DNA of 64,000 bases. Origin: Carnobacterium inhibens subsp. inhibens DSM 13024 (GTDB taxonomy: Bacteria > Bacillota > Bacilli > Lactobacillales > Carnobacteriaceae). Shown one piece after another: positions 1 through 7,929 of this stretch; the first letter of the stretch is position 1; every line of letters begins with the position of its first letter. The notes beneath the pieces are model-generated. The model was not told where the DNA came from. It worked only from the letters and a program-made list of their open reading frames with translations, and searched no databases. The stretch lies in NCBI RefSeq assembly GCF_000746825.1, contig NZ_JQIV01000006.1, forward strand, positions 1,178,001-1,242,000, read 5' to 3'. The position numbers and the translations under genes were made by a program.

Positions 1-270
1 AGCAATCTCTACTGCAGAAAAGAACAGTTTTGTGATAAAACCAATTGCGATTCCCACTAATACTTCTTTCACGATCAGCAGTGCAAAAAAAAGTGTAGCT
101 GCTTCTTGCTCCATTACAGGTACTGCTGAATAAGCTGCGAGTGTGATTCCCATAGATAAAGCGATTTTGGCAACACTGGGCAATCCTTTAATGGAAAATC
201 CCGGGCTAACTACGATAAAAGCGGTTATACGTATAAATATTAAAATAATGGTTTGCAGTTGTATAGTCAT
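1..270 (-). CDS. fliR: Flagellar export protein FliR (N-terminal part, cut by window edge)
   Basis: Inner-membrane component of the flagellar type III export gate, which works with FliP and FliQ. An open frame starts at ATG 270 and runs without a stop to base 1 (90 codons). It is very hydrophobic and begins MTIQLQTIILIFIRITAF, typical of FliR. GAGGG just upstream serves as ribosome binding site, and the gene starts 10 bp after fliQ, as in the usual P-Q-R order. The C-terminal two thirds lie outside the window. Identity rests on the position after fliQ and on the membrane-segment pattern. Confidence 0.88.
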   Translation of the reverse strand, partial: MTIQLQTIILIFIRITAFIVVSPGFSIKGLPSVAKIALSMGITLAAYSAVPVMEQEAATLFFALLIVKEVLVGIAIGFITKLFFSAVEIA

Positions 271-280
271 GATTACCCTC

Positions 281-544
281 TCAGAGTTCCGCGATCATTT
301 CAAAAATTTTCTGCGTAAACCCAACTAAGCTATTCAGCATAAAATTTCCAAAAACAATCAACGAAACGATTACCGCTAAAATCTTAGGCACAAAGCTTAA
401 CGTTTGTTCTTGAAGTTGTGTGGTTGCTTGGATGATACTGATGATCAACCCTACTACTAGTGCAATAATCAAGGTCGGCCCAGCTACAGTGATCATAACC
501 ATAAAGGCTTCTCTTATAACATCTAAAACTTTTACTATTGTCAT
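281..544 (-). CDS. fliQ: Flagellar export protein FliQ
   Basis: Small export-gate subunit of 87 residues, the usual FliQ length. Two membrane segments are visible (about residues 16-38 and 50-75), separated by the conserved loop with QATTQLQEQTLSFVPK. FliQ assembles with FliP and FliR into the helical export channel in the MS ring. It sits between fliP (11 bp upstream) and fliR (10 bp downstream), so it is translated from the same polycistronic message. Confidence 0.96.
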   Translation of the reverse strand: MTIVKVLDVIREAFMVMITVAGPTLIIALVVGLIISIIQATTQLQEQTLSFVPKILAVIVSLIVFGNFMLNSLVGFTQKIFEMIAEL

Positions 545-555
545 TTTCTACACCT

Positions 556-1320
556 CTACTGAAATCCTGTAACTAACGATTCAACAACTAAATACCATCC
601 ATCGACTAAAACAAATAATAATAGTTTGAATGGCAATGAAATCATAACAGGTGATAGCATAAACATCCCCATCGACATTAAAATACTCGCTACTACAATA
701 TCAATCACCAAAAATGGAATAAAAATCAAAAATCCAATACTGAATGCCGTTCTTAATTCACTGATAATAAACGCAGGAATCGCCACAGTTAAAGGCAAGT
801 CATTCACATCTGCCGGTTTTTCCGTTTTAGAAATATCTAAAAATAATTGAATGTCTTCATCTCTTGTTTGCTTGTACATAAATTCTTTGATCGGCAGCTC
901 TGCTGATTCAAAAGCTTGTTGTCCAGAAATTTCTTCGTTTATGTAAGGTGTAATAGCATCATTCATAACGTCTGTGTAAACAGGTTGCATGATAAACAGA
1001 GATAAGAAAAGCGCTATTCCCATCAATACTATATTCGGTGGATTTTGTTGCGTTCCTAACGAACTTCTAACAAAAGACAAGACAACAATAATCCTAGTGA
1101 AACAAGTTGTCAGCACCAAAAATGTTGGTGCTAAACTTAACGCAGTCGTTAAAAGAAACAATTGGACAACTTCTGACGTTCCACCTGATTGATTCCCTAT
1201 AGCTTCTGTTAATCCACTTAATCCGTCTGTTATTTCAGTAGCTGAAACAACTTGTGGAAAGAGTACGAAAGTAGTGAAAAAGAGGGATAAAGCTAAAACT
1301 AAGATTTTTTTCTTTTGCAA
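556..1320 (-). CDS. fliP: Flagellar export protein FliP
   Basis: Export-gate protein of 254 residues. An N-terminal cleavable signal peptide (about residues 1-27, ending VVSA) is followed by a short periplasmic-type stretch and then the conserved membrane core containing TCFTRIIVVLSFVRSSLGTQ and the C-terminal block MGMFMLSPVMISLPFK. FliP forms the ring of the FliPQR channel. It starts 2 bp after fliO ends, so translation is probably coupled. Confidence 0.97.
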   Translation of the reverse strand: MQKKKILVLALSLFFTTFVLFPQVVSATEITDGLSGLTEAIGNQSGGTSEVVQLFLLTTALSLAPTFLVLTTCFTRIIVVLSFVRSSLGTQQNPPNIVLMGIALFLSLFIMQPVYTDVMNDAITPYINEEISGQQAFESAELPIKEFMYKQTRDEDIQLFLDISKTEKPADVNDLPLTVAIPAFIISELRTAFSIGFLIFIPFLVIDIVVASILMSMGMFMLSPVMISLPFKLLLFVLVDGWYLVVESLVTGFQ

Positions 1321-1322
1321 CT

Positions 1323-1715
1323 CTATTTCCTCTTTTCATAAAAAGATTGGTACTGAGACTGTAATGTTTTAAAGGTCTGACTCGTTTTTTTCCCAGAATA
1401 GGTATTTTTAGCCTTCATTGGAACAACTTGTTTTGTTTCTTCTATATTAGCGGTGATTTTTTCTTTTTCTTCTGTAGTTAGTTCTCTTAATATCTCATTG
1501 CGAGTATCGGTAAAACTCATTAAGTAATACGTATCTGCAATCTCTACGATACTCAGTGCTGAACTTTTACTGATTGGCGTTCTTTCAATCACCTTGATCA
1601 CTTGATTTCTTTTTGTCATAAAGGTACTTAAATATTTCAGTCCATAATTAGCCGCAAGTATGATCACAATTAATGCTACGACACTTTTCACTACATAACT
1701 TAATCCCAGTTCCAA
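1323..1715 (-). CDS. fliO: Flagellar assembly protein FliO
   Basis: 130-residue protein with one N-terminal membrane segment (about residues 5-27) followed by a basic cytoplasmic domain with VIERTPISKSSALSIVEI, the FliO core pattern. FliO stabilises FliP during assembly of the export gate. The start is a TTG at 1715 preceded at good spacing by GGAGGAG; no ATG fits. It lies between fliL and fliP. Short FliO proteins are poorly conserved, so position in the operon supports the call. Confidence 0.88.
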   Translation of the reverse strand: MELGLSYVVKSVVALIVIILAANYGLKYLSTFMTKRNQVIKVIERTPISKSSALSIVEIADTYYLMSFTDTRNEILRELTTEEKEKITANIEETKQVVPMKAKNTYSGKKTSQTFKTLQSQYQSFYEKRK

Positions 1716-1742
1716 CTTTCTACTCCTCCTTCTTCCGTTCTC

Positions 1743-2210
1743 TTATTGCGTAACGATATTGGTAATAAAGATATCGTCTACTATCTCTTCATCTAATTGA
1801 GCGTTGATAGCCTCTTTTAATTCTTGCTTAAGAAGCAAGTTGTTCTCTTCTTCTTTAAAAACAGTAGCTTCTGTTTTCTTACGTAAAACTGAGATAACCG
1901 TATCTCTAATTTGATCAACATTCGCAGTTAACAGTTCCCCAGCGCCTTCTCTTGAACTATGTAAAGAAAGTTCAATTTTCAGAAAGTTCTTCTTAACGGA
2001 TGTACCAGAATCTAAGTTGATCAAAAATTCCTCTAATGGCACAGTCGTTTCCACCACTTCTTCTTTAGCTAAATTTGAAATAATATCTTGTGCTTTGCCA
2101 GAAGTAAAACCAAAACTAACCAAAGCTCCTATTACTACTGCAACGAGAATAATAATGATCCATAACCATTTTTTCTTCCCCTTAGTTGCTTTACCTTTTT
2201 CAGCTTCCAT
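1743..2210 (-). CDS. fliL: Flagellar basal body-associated protein FliL
   Basis: 155-residue bitopic protein. A basic N-terminus is followed by one membrane helix (about residues 14-36) and an extracytoplasmic domain ending in the FliL signature around LKEAINAQLDEEIVDDIFITNIVTQ (last 25 residues). FliL binds the stator and raises motor output. It begins 7 bp after motB stops, with AGGAGG upstream, in the order motA-motB-fliL-fliO. Confidence 0.94.
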   Translation of the reverse strand: MEAEKGKATKGKKKWLWIIIILVAVVIGALVSFGFTSGKAQDIISNLAKEEVVETTVPLEEFLINLDSGTSVKKNFLKIELSLHSSREGAGELLTANVDQIRDTVISVLRKKTEATVFKEEENNLLLKQELKEAINAQLDEEIVDDIFITNIVTQ

Positions 2211-2217
2211 AATCTAT

Positions 2218-2946
2218 TTAGCCTCCTTGCCGATCATAAACAAGTACTATGTTTACTCTTCTGTTTTTTGCTTTATTACTTTCTGAATCATTTGGAACAA
2301 TTGGATGATACTCACCGTATCCCTTAGCTGCCAATCTCGTTGGATCAACATTTCTTTCTTCACTTAAATACCGCAAGACGGATAATGCTCTTCCTGTGGA
2401 TAATTCCCAGTTGCTGCTAAAATTATTATTATTCATCGGTACATTATCCGTGTAGCCTTCTATCACCACAGCATTGTCAAATTGTTGAATCAATTCGCCC
2501 AGATCATTTAACGTATTCTTTCCAGAATCAGCGATAATAGCACTTCCGCTTCCAAATAAAATTGATTCTTGAATGTTTACATAAATCCCATCTTGATCGT
2601 ATTCAACGCTAGCTTGAGAAGTCATCTCTTTCATTTCTAAAAAGGCGACAACTTCGTTATACATTTTGACCAGTTCTGGATCAATCGTTTCTTCACTTTT
2701 TTCTGTTATTTTTTCTGTTTCAATATCTACTACTGTACTTCCTTCAATCATCGATTCTCCACCGCCAAATGCTGATTGCATAGACTTAGCTGCAGCTTCA
2801 AATTTTTCCGCACTGACGCTTGACATGGAATACAGTAAAATAAAGAACGTCAGCAACAACGACATCAAGTCTGAAAAAGTCGTCATCCATCCTCCACCAC
2901 TACTTGAATTGTTTTTGGTTTCTTTTTTCTTCCGTCTTCTAGCCAT
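2218..2946 (-). CDS. motB: Flagellar stator protein MotB
   Basis: 242 residues. A basic N-terminus precedes a single membrane helix with the proton-channel aspartate in TTFSDLMSLLLTFFILLYSM (Asp about 26), followed by a plug/linker and a C-terminal OmpA-like peptidoglycan-binding domain (about 140-238, with VIEGYTDNVPM and NRRVNIVL). It anchors the stator to the cell wall. The first codons overlap the end of motA by 8 bp, so the two are translationally coupled. An aspartate channel and this operon position suggest a proton-driven stator. Confidence 0.97.
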   Translation of the reverse strand: MARRRKKKETKNNSSSGGGWMTTFSDLMSLLLTFFILLYSMSSVSAEKFEAAAKSMQSAFGGGESMIEGSTVVDIETEKITEKSEETIDPELVKMYNEVVAFLEMKEMTSQASVEYDQDGIYVNIQESILFGSGSAIIADSGKNTLNDLGELIQQFDNAVVIEGYTDNVPMNNNNFSSNWELSTGRALSVLRYLSEERNVDPTRLAAKGYGEYHPIVPNDSESNKAKNRRVNIVLVYDRQGG

Positions 2947-3748
2947 AATTCTGTTCCTCTTGTTGAAGTTTTGCTGCAGCTTTCATAGCTTCTTCTTTAT
3001 TTTCAAAAGGCAGATAGCCTTTTAATTTTTGTTCAATGACACGTGGATTTTCACCAGCTTGCAAGGATAAGACACCTTCAATGATCATTTCACAGGTCTG
3101 TACCTCTTCAATGGTTTGCATTTGCAAGTTGCTGGCAATCGGAATAAAGACTAAGTTTGCCAAGAAACTTCCATAGAAAGTAGTGATTAAGGCTGTAGCC
3201 ATTCCCACACCAATGGTACTAGGGTCATCTAACTCTCCCAGCATTATGATCAATCCAATCAATGTTCCAATCATCCCATAAGCCGGAGCCATTTCGCCCC
3301 ACTTTAAAAAGATATCTTGCCCAACGCTATGTCTTTTTTCAATATTCTCTGTCGTAATTTCCATAATGTCTCTAATGGTTTCTGGTTCCAGACCATCTAC
3401 AACCATTTGCAATCCGCTTACCATCAATTCATTGTCTTGTTCTTCTATATCCCCTTCGATTGCTAAGATCCCTTGGCTCCTTGCTTTTCTAGATAATGCC
3501 GCAAAAGTTTCAATCAATTTAGCGTAATCAGTATTAGGATTAAGCAATAATGTTTTCAAAATAGACGGCAATGTTTTGATCGATTTTAGTGGAAAACTGA
3601 TCAGTATGGCACTGAACGAACCGCCAAGTGTGATAACTAACGAAGGTGTATCAATAAAACTGGCAATATTGCCACTAGAAGTGATCGACCAAATAATCAA
3701 CCCCAATCCTAAGACTAAACCAACTATTGGTACAATGTTTTTTTTCAT
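2939..3748 (-). CDS. motA: Flagellar stator protein MotA
   Basis: 269-residue membrane protein of the MotA/TolQ/ExbB family with four membrane segments (about 7-24, 30-50, 150-172, 180-203). The conserved MAPAYGMIGTLIGLIIML block sits in the third helix. MotA pairs with MotB to form the ion-conducting stator that drives FliG. Its ATG overlaps the flbD stop (ATGA) and its end overlaps motB, so flbD-motA-motB form a tightly coupled unit. Confidence 0.97.
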   Translation of the reverse strand: MKKNIVPIVGLVLGLGLIIWSITSSGNIASFIDTPSLVITLGGSFSAILISFPLKSIKTLPSILKTLLLNPNTDYAKLIETFAALSRKARSQGILAIEGDIEEQDNELMVSGLQMVVDGLEPETIRDIMEITTENIEKRHSVGQDIFLKWGEMAPAYGMIGTLIGLIIMLGELDDPSTIGVGMATALITTFYGSFLANLVFIPIASNLQMQTIEEVQTCEMIIEGVLSLQAGENPRVIEQKLKGYLPFENKEEAMKAAAKLQQEEQNYG

Positions 3749-3948
3749 ATTTCTCCTTCTGTAAAACCGTTGTATATTTTTCTTTTATATTGAATGACTT
3801 TTTCTACTATTTCTTTTTCAGTTTCGGTGACTCTTACCGTTTTCCCGTCAGTCAATGTAATAATAGTGTCAAAAGAACGGTCTACTCTATAAATCAATTC
3901 ACAATTTAAATAAAATTCTTTTCCTGAAACAGCTGTTAAAGCAATCAT
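3745..3948 (-). CDS. flbD: FlbD/SwrD-family flagellar motor-power protein
   Basis: 67-residue protein beginning MIALTAVSGKEFYLNCELI, the conserved start of the FlbD family; the Bacillus subtilis member SwrD raises flagellar torque. The ATG at 3948 is preferred over an in-frame TTG six bases earlier, because GGAG lies 7 bases before the ATG and the family starts with MI-LT. The stop overlaps motA, fitting a stator-related role. A GCCGATAA sequence just upstream (3966-3973) may be a weak internal promoter. Confidence 0.9.
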   Translation of the reverse strand: MIALTAVSGKEFYLNCELIYRVDRSFDTIITLTDGKTVRVTETEKEIVEKVIQYKRKIYNGFTEGEI

Positions 3949-3965
3949 ACTCAAACTCCATTCTG

Positions 3966-3992
3966 TTATCGGCCTTTTAACAAGATGGAAGG
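3966..3992 (-). promoter_or_regulatory. Weak candidate sigma-28 promoter before flbD-motA-motB
   Basis: Reading the minus strand, GCCGATAA (3966-3973) is a perfect sigma-28 -10 box. However, the position 15 bases upstream reads CCTT rather than TTAA/TAAA, so the -35 is poor. It lies only about 18 bases before the flbD ATG. It could give extra stator expression, or it may be chance. Confidence 0.3.
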
Positions 3993-4015
3993 TTCTTTGG
4001 ACTGCCTAAGAACCT
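3990..4015 (-). terminator. Hairpin between flgE and flbD
   Basis: AGGTTCTT (3990-3997) pairs with AAGAACCT (4008-4015). It follows flgE, but there is no clean U-run after it on the minus strand. It may attenuate or mark a processing site inside the operon rather than end transcription. Confidence 0.35.
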
Positions 4016-4032
4016 CCTTATCTAGTTTCTAC

Positions 4033-4902
4033 TTATCTTTTCAGATTGATCAATTCTTCTAACATCGTGTCTGAAGTTGTAATGCTTCTTGAGTTGGCTT
4101 GGTAAGATCTGCTGGTTACGATCATTTCAGTAAATTCATTAGCTAAATCCACGTTAGACATTTCTAAGAATCCTGAACGAACACTGCCGTACCCTGTATC
4201 TCCTGGATTACCTGCTACTGGATCGCCTGAGTTCGCAGAAGCTGTGTATAAGTTTCCACCGCTTTTTTCTAGTCCATCTGGATTAGAAAATGACGTTAGA
4301 CCCATGCGTCCTAAGACCATTGATTTTCCGCCGCTGTATGATCCAACAATAAATCCATCATTATCTACGCTATAACTTTGTAATTCAAGCGTACCTGTTC
4401 CATCTGCATTTGGAATCGTTTTAGGGATTTTAATAGGTGACATGTTTGTTCCTAAACTATCTATTTCAAAGGTATCATCGTTTGCTGCAGGTGTTCCTTG
4501 TGTGTATCCTTGTACTTTCAATCCGCTGCTTGTGACTAAATTGCCTTCGGGATCTGCATAGAAACCGCCATCTCTAGTATAAAAAGTGTTTGTGCCATCT
4601 GTTACAGTAAAGAACGAGCTGTCGCCATTTTCAATCCCAAAGTCTAATGCTCTTCCGGTCGATTGCAATGATCCACCTGACATAACAGTATCAATAGAAC
4701 CAACTTGAACCCCTAAACCAACTTGTTGAGCATTAATTCCTGCTTGAGCTGAGGCATTTGTTTGGCTTAACATATCTTCGAAACGCACTCTTCCTGTTTT
4801 AAATGCCGTTGTATTTACATTGGCAATATTATTTGAAATAACGTCCATTTTCGTTTGAATATTTTTCATTCCGGTAACACCTGAGTATAGTGATTTTAAC
4901 AT
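4033..4902 (-). CDS. flgE: Flagellar hook protein FlgE
   Basis: 289 residues, the short Gram-positive hook type. The N-terminus MLKSLYSGVTGMKNIQTKMD with the ISNNIANVNTTAFK rod/hook motif and the C-terminus (VDLANEFTEMIVTSRSYQANSR) are the paired coiled-coil ends common to rod and hook proteins. It forms the flexible hook outside the cell. Placement after flgD and the TIGR02530 gene and before flbD identifies it as hook rather than FlgG. The start has AGGA upstream. Confidence 0.92.
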   Translation of the reverse strand: MLKSLYSGVTGMKNIQTKMDVISNNIANVNTTAFKTGRVRFEDMLSQTNASAQAGINAQQVGLGVQVGSIDTVMSGGSLQSTGRALDFGIENGDSSFFTVTDGTNTFYTRDGGFYADPEGNLVTSSGLKVQGYTQGTPAANDDTFEIDSLGTNMSPIKIPKTIPNADGTGTLELQSYSVDNDGFIVGSYSGGKSMVLGRMGLTSFSNPDGLEKSGGNLYTASANSGDPVAGNPGDTGYGSVRSGFLEMSNVDLANEFTEMIVTSRSYQANSRSITTSDTMLEELINLKR

Positions 4903-4975
4903 TTCTTTTCCTCCATTCGATTATCTCACTTCAGTCAGTCCATGAGAGTGTAGCTTCTTTATAAGTCCAGCTAAT

Positions 4976-5350
4976 TTAGTTATTAATCTTTTTCATGCTA
5001 TCTATATTGGTAATAGTTTCCATTTCATCGGTATGCATTGCCGTGATAATGGTGCGGTTATTGATACTTGTAATAAATGCCATATCTTTATACACAATCA
5101 CCGAATTCTTTGACCCTTTCTGATTCAATTCTTCTATTGCCCCTTCAATCGAGGTTAAATCGGATTGATTCAGTTCAATCCCTCTTTCTTCCATTCGTTT
5201 CTGTGCATGATTTGAAATTTTCATTTCAGTAGAAGGTGTTTGCAATGATTCATTAAAAAAGGATTGGAAGGAACGATCAATTTTTTGATTGATCGAATTC
5301 GGTTTGTTCTCTACTAATTGGTTTGTTGTACTTTCAATGCGAAAAGACAT
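4976..5350 (-). CDS. TIGR02530-family flagellar operon protein
   Basis: 124-residue soluble protein of the family found between flgD and flgE in Gram-positive flagellar operons. The central pattern ISNHAQKRMEERGI followed by IVYKDMAFITSINNRTIITA is characteristic of it. The molecular function is not established; the position suggests hook-assembly control. Its ATG overlaps the flgD stop (TAATG), so translation is coupled to flgD. Confidence 0.85.
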   Translation of the reverse strand: MSFRIESTTNQLVENKPNSINQKIDRSFQSFFNESLQTPSTEMKISNHAQKRMEERGIELNQSDLTSIEGAIEELNQKGSKNSVIVYKDMAFITSINNRTIITAMHTDEMETITNIDSMKKINN

Positions 5351-5781
5351 TAAGCCTGTTCACCAACTTCTAAAATATCATTTAACGTGTAATCTTTACC
5401 GTCAATTTGGATCGTTGCATATCCTTGGTCAAATTTCACTTTATCCACAGTTCCTGTCACAAAACCTGACTCTGCACCAGCCACCTTGACTTCTTTATTT
5501 AATAAACTTAACGCTTGCTGTTGTTGTGTCATTAAGACATTCATATTTAGCGTTTCTGAAACCGTAGTTAACTGATCCAATGTATTAAATTGAGCTAATT
5601 GTGCTAGATAATCGGTTTCTCCACCACCACTGCTTCCACCACTTTCGCCTGGCATAGAAGGCATTTTTATGGATGCTGCCATGATTTGTAGAAAATCTTC
5701 TGTCGCAAGCTCATTATTTTTCTTTTCAGTAGACGAAACATTATTGATTGATCCCATCATAAAACCTATTGGAAAATCCAT
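5350..5781 (-). CDS. flgD: Flagellar hook-capping protein FlgD
   Basis: 143 residues, similar in length to the short Bacillus FlgD. The conserved cap motif appears as TEDFLQIMAASIKMPSMPGE and YLAQLAQFNTLDQLTTVSETL. A glycine/serine-rich stretch (about 45-55) interrupts the usual motif. FlgD forms the temporary scaffold on which hook subunits polymerise. It is followed by the overlapping TIGR02530 gene and preceded by fliK, 19 bp away. Confidence 0.93.
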   Translation of the reverse strand: MDFPIGFMMGSINNVSSTEKKNNELATEDFLQIMAASIKMPSMPGESGGSSGGGETDYLAQLAQFNTLDQLTTVSETLNMNVLMTQQQQALSLLNKEVKVAGAESGFVTGTVDKVKFDQGYATIQIDGKDYTLNDILEVGEQA

Positions 5782-5800
5782 TATTTCCCTCCTCTCACTC

Positions 5801-7216
5801 TTATACTAATATGCTGAGTCTTCCTGAACCTGAATCCCTTTTTTCTTCAACTTGCATAACTTCTGATTCATTGCCTGAAACAGTCATTTTTTGTCCAAAA
5901 GAACTTTTTTGTTCTTCTCCTTGTCTTTCTTGAGAAGTAAAATCTGCTGTGCCATTTTCATTCAATTGAATTGTTAGTTCACCTAAACGAATATTTTGAC
6001 GGTCTAAGTTATCAGTTAACTGGTGCATGCCGGTTGTTAATAACTCTCGTGTTTCTAAGTTATCCACAACGATTTTGGTTACGAGCACATTGTCGATCAT
6101 TTCTACTCTGATATTTACGTTTCCCATTCGCTCCGGGTTTAAACTCACACGCGCTACCGACTGTTTGCCACTTGATACCGTTTCAACTTGTTCTAGCAAG
6201 ACATCGTTTACCATTTGAACCATTGTTTGTCTTACCGGTTCAGCTGTACTTAACGGTTTGATCGACGAAGACTCAACGTTTGATTGTTGTTGAACAGTTG
6301 AAACAGGTGTCTCGATTTCAGCAACTTGTGTATAAGTCTCTTGATGCTCAGCAATCTTTTTAGTCGAAGCAACTTCTTTAACGATTGGTTCAATTGTATT
6401 TAATTCTGCTGATTCATTCGTTTGAGTTTCAGTTGTCTCTTGCTCTAATGGACTGACAACTTTGACTACTCGATTTACTGGTTCAGTCCGTTCACTTGTT
6501 TCAACTGGAATAATAACTGATTCATTGAGCATTTTTGGCTTCTCATTTAATGACAAATCTGGCATTTCGTCTGTTTCAGCACTATTTTGTTCAGTATTGC
6601 CTCCGCTTTTCCATTCCGCAGTTAGAAATCGGCCATTTGCTACTAATGAATCGACCATAAGGACTTCTTTTTTTACAGCAGATAAACCTGGATCGGTTTC
6701 TAGTACAATTGTTTCAGCTAACGCTGTTTTGTCAGAACCTTTAATAGACTGTTCTTCCATAACGTCCATCAAATGAATCGAATTTTTTGGCGCTGTACTT
6801 ACATCTAGTTTTGGTGAGGACAGTTCTTCATTATTAATCATTGATTCGATTTTTTCATCTTCCATACCTAATTGCGTCAAGAATAGAGAGTCATTGCTCT
6901 TTATCATTTGATTTTCTTCATTTATAGATTGTTCACTCAGATTGTCATTTGCTGGTGAGGTTGCTTGTTGCTGATTTTGCCATCCCATGTAAAGCAGTGG
7001 TGTTTCTACGCTAAGCGTTTCGTCTGTTGATTCTTCTGGAGTATCTTCTTCAGCTGTTTCTTTAGAATTAGATTTTTCTTTATGTATCCTGTTTGGCTTC
7101 TCTTTTTCTAAGTACCCTGCAAGCTGAGCTTCAAATTCTTCAGGTTTTACTTCTTGTCGCTGATCAAGCGATTTTTGTACTCCATTACTTATTGGTGCAA
7201 TTGGAGTTGGGTTCAT
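5801..7216 (-). CDS. fliK: Flagellar hook-length control protein FliK
   Basis: 471 residues. A long, Ser/Thr/Glu/Gln-rich and poorly structured N-terminal ruler (about 1-320) is followed by the conserved C-terminal hook-length domain with VSLNPERMGNVNIRVEMID and the LTDNLDRQNIRLGELTIQL stretch. FliK is exported to measure the hook and switch the export gate to filament substrates. Low sequence complexity of the ruler is normal for the family. Confidence 0.93.
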   Translation of the reverse strand: MNPTPIAPISNGVQKSLDQRQEVKPEEFEAQLAGYLEKEKPNRIHKEKSNSKETAEEDTPEESTDETLSVETPLLYMGWQNQQQATSPANDNLSEQSINEENQMIKSNDSLFLTQLGMEDEKIESMINNEELSSPKLDVSTAPKNSIHLMDVMEEQSIKGSDKTALAETIVLETDPGLSAVKKEVLMVDSLVANGRFLTAEWKSGGNTEQNSAETDEMPDLSLNEKPKMLNESVIIPVETSERTEPVNRVVKVVSPLEQETTETQTNESAELNTIEPIVKEVASTKKIAEHQETYTQVAEIETPVSTVQQQSNVESSSIKPLSTAEPVRQTMVQMVNDVLLEQVETVSSGKQSVARVSLNPERMGNVNIRVEMIDNVLVTKIVVDNLETRELLTTGMHQLTDNLDRQNIRLGELTIQLNENGTADFTSQERQGEEQKSSFGQKMTVSGNESEVMQVEEKRDSGSGRLSILV

Positions 7217-7276
7217 TTATTTTTTCACCTCCTTTCATTGGAAGTAGCTATCTCTATTTAATTTACTCTATGTATC

Positions 7277-7711
7277 TTAGAAATAGGATTTTCCAAAACT
7301 TAAGGTAGCCATTTCATCTAGCTGTTTTTGTTCCTCATGTTTTTCTTGTTCCATTAAAAAGCTGTATTCTTTTTCCTTTAACTTCTCCATGACTTTTCGA
7401 TCTTTATGGGCTTCCATTAATTCAAGACGAGCATTTTCTACTTCTTTTTCAGCTTTAGCAACAATATTTTTTTGCTGAATGATCTTTTCATCAATCATAG
7501 TTTTATAAAGATGTTGACGTCTCAATACATCAATTCGTGTCGATGTTAAACTATCATTTTTGATTTTGATATTTTCCCGTATCAACCGTTGTAAGGTGTT
7601 TTCTTGTTGTTCTTTTTGTTGTTGAACGTGTCCCAAATTCTTTTTTTTCTCTTCTTCAGTATCGGATCTCCAATCCAATACTTTTTCCATTGAAAATTGA
7701 TAGTTTGCCAC
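7277..7711 (-). CDS. fliJ: Flagellar export chaperone FliJ
   Basis: 144-residue protein predicted to be almost entirely coiled coil. It begins MANYQFSMEKVLDWRSDTEE, close to the FliJ family start. FliJ links the FliI ATPase ring to FlhA and recycles chaperones. It is separated from fliI by an unusual 218 bp gap holding a hairpin repeat, while the rest of the operon is tight. The fliK gene follows after 60 bp. Confidence 0.92.
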   Translation of the reverse strand: MANYQFSMEKVLDWRSDTEEEKKKNLGHVQQQKEQQENTLQRLIRENIKIKNDSLTSTRIDVLRRQHLYKTMIDEKIIQQKNIVAKAEKEVENARLELMEAHKDRKVMEKLKEKEYSFLMEQEKHEEQKQLDEMATLSFGKSYF

Positions 7712-7847
7712 TTTCTTTGCTCCTTACTTTAATCGACTGAGACACTTGTCCTCATTACTTCTATATACCCAATTAGTTACTTTAGAACGTTTTCCAAAAA
7801 GCAGAACCGACAGCCTTTCCTTCACGAAAAAGGCACTGAAATAATCG

Positions 7848-7892
7848 TTGACGTAAAAGTGGAGCGAGAAAATCAGTTCACTGTTACGTGAA
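7848..7892. repeat. Single hairpin repeat copy between fliI and fliJ
   Basis: Arms TTGACGTAAAAGTGGA (7848-7863) and TTCACTGTTACGTGAA (7877-7892) form an imperfect 16 bp inverted repeat with a 13-base loop. The same TGACGTAARAGTGA core builds the tandem array at 35594-35844. This copy sits in the 218 bp fliI-fliJ gap of an otherwise compact operon, which suggests insertion of a repeat unit. Confidence 0.7.
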
Positions 7893-7929
7893 GCAACATT
7901 TTTTACAACACTTTTCAATTTAATTTCTC

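Noticed and set aside
4033-4902. FlgG/FlgF rod protein
   Set aside because: Short hook/rod proteins look alike, but the position after flgD and TIGR02530 and before flbD-motA fits FlgE.
7724-7918. 64-codon minus-strand frame between fliI and fliJ
   Set aside because: It lies over the hairpin repeat, has no ribosome binding site and no family-like sequence; explained by the repeat insertion.
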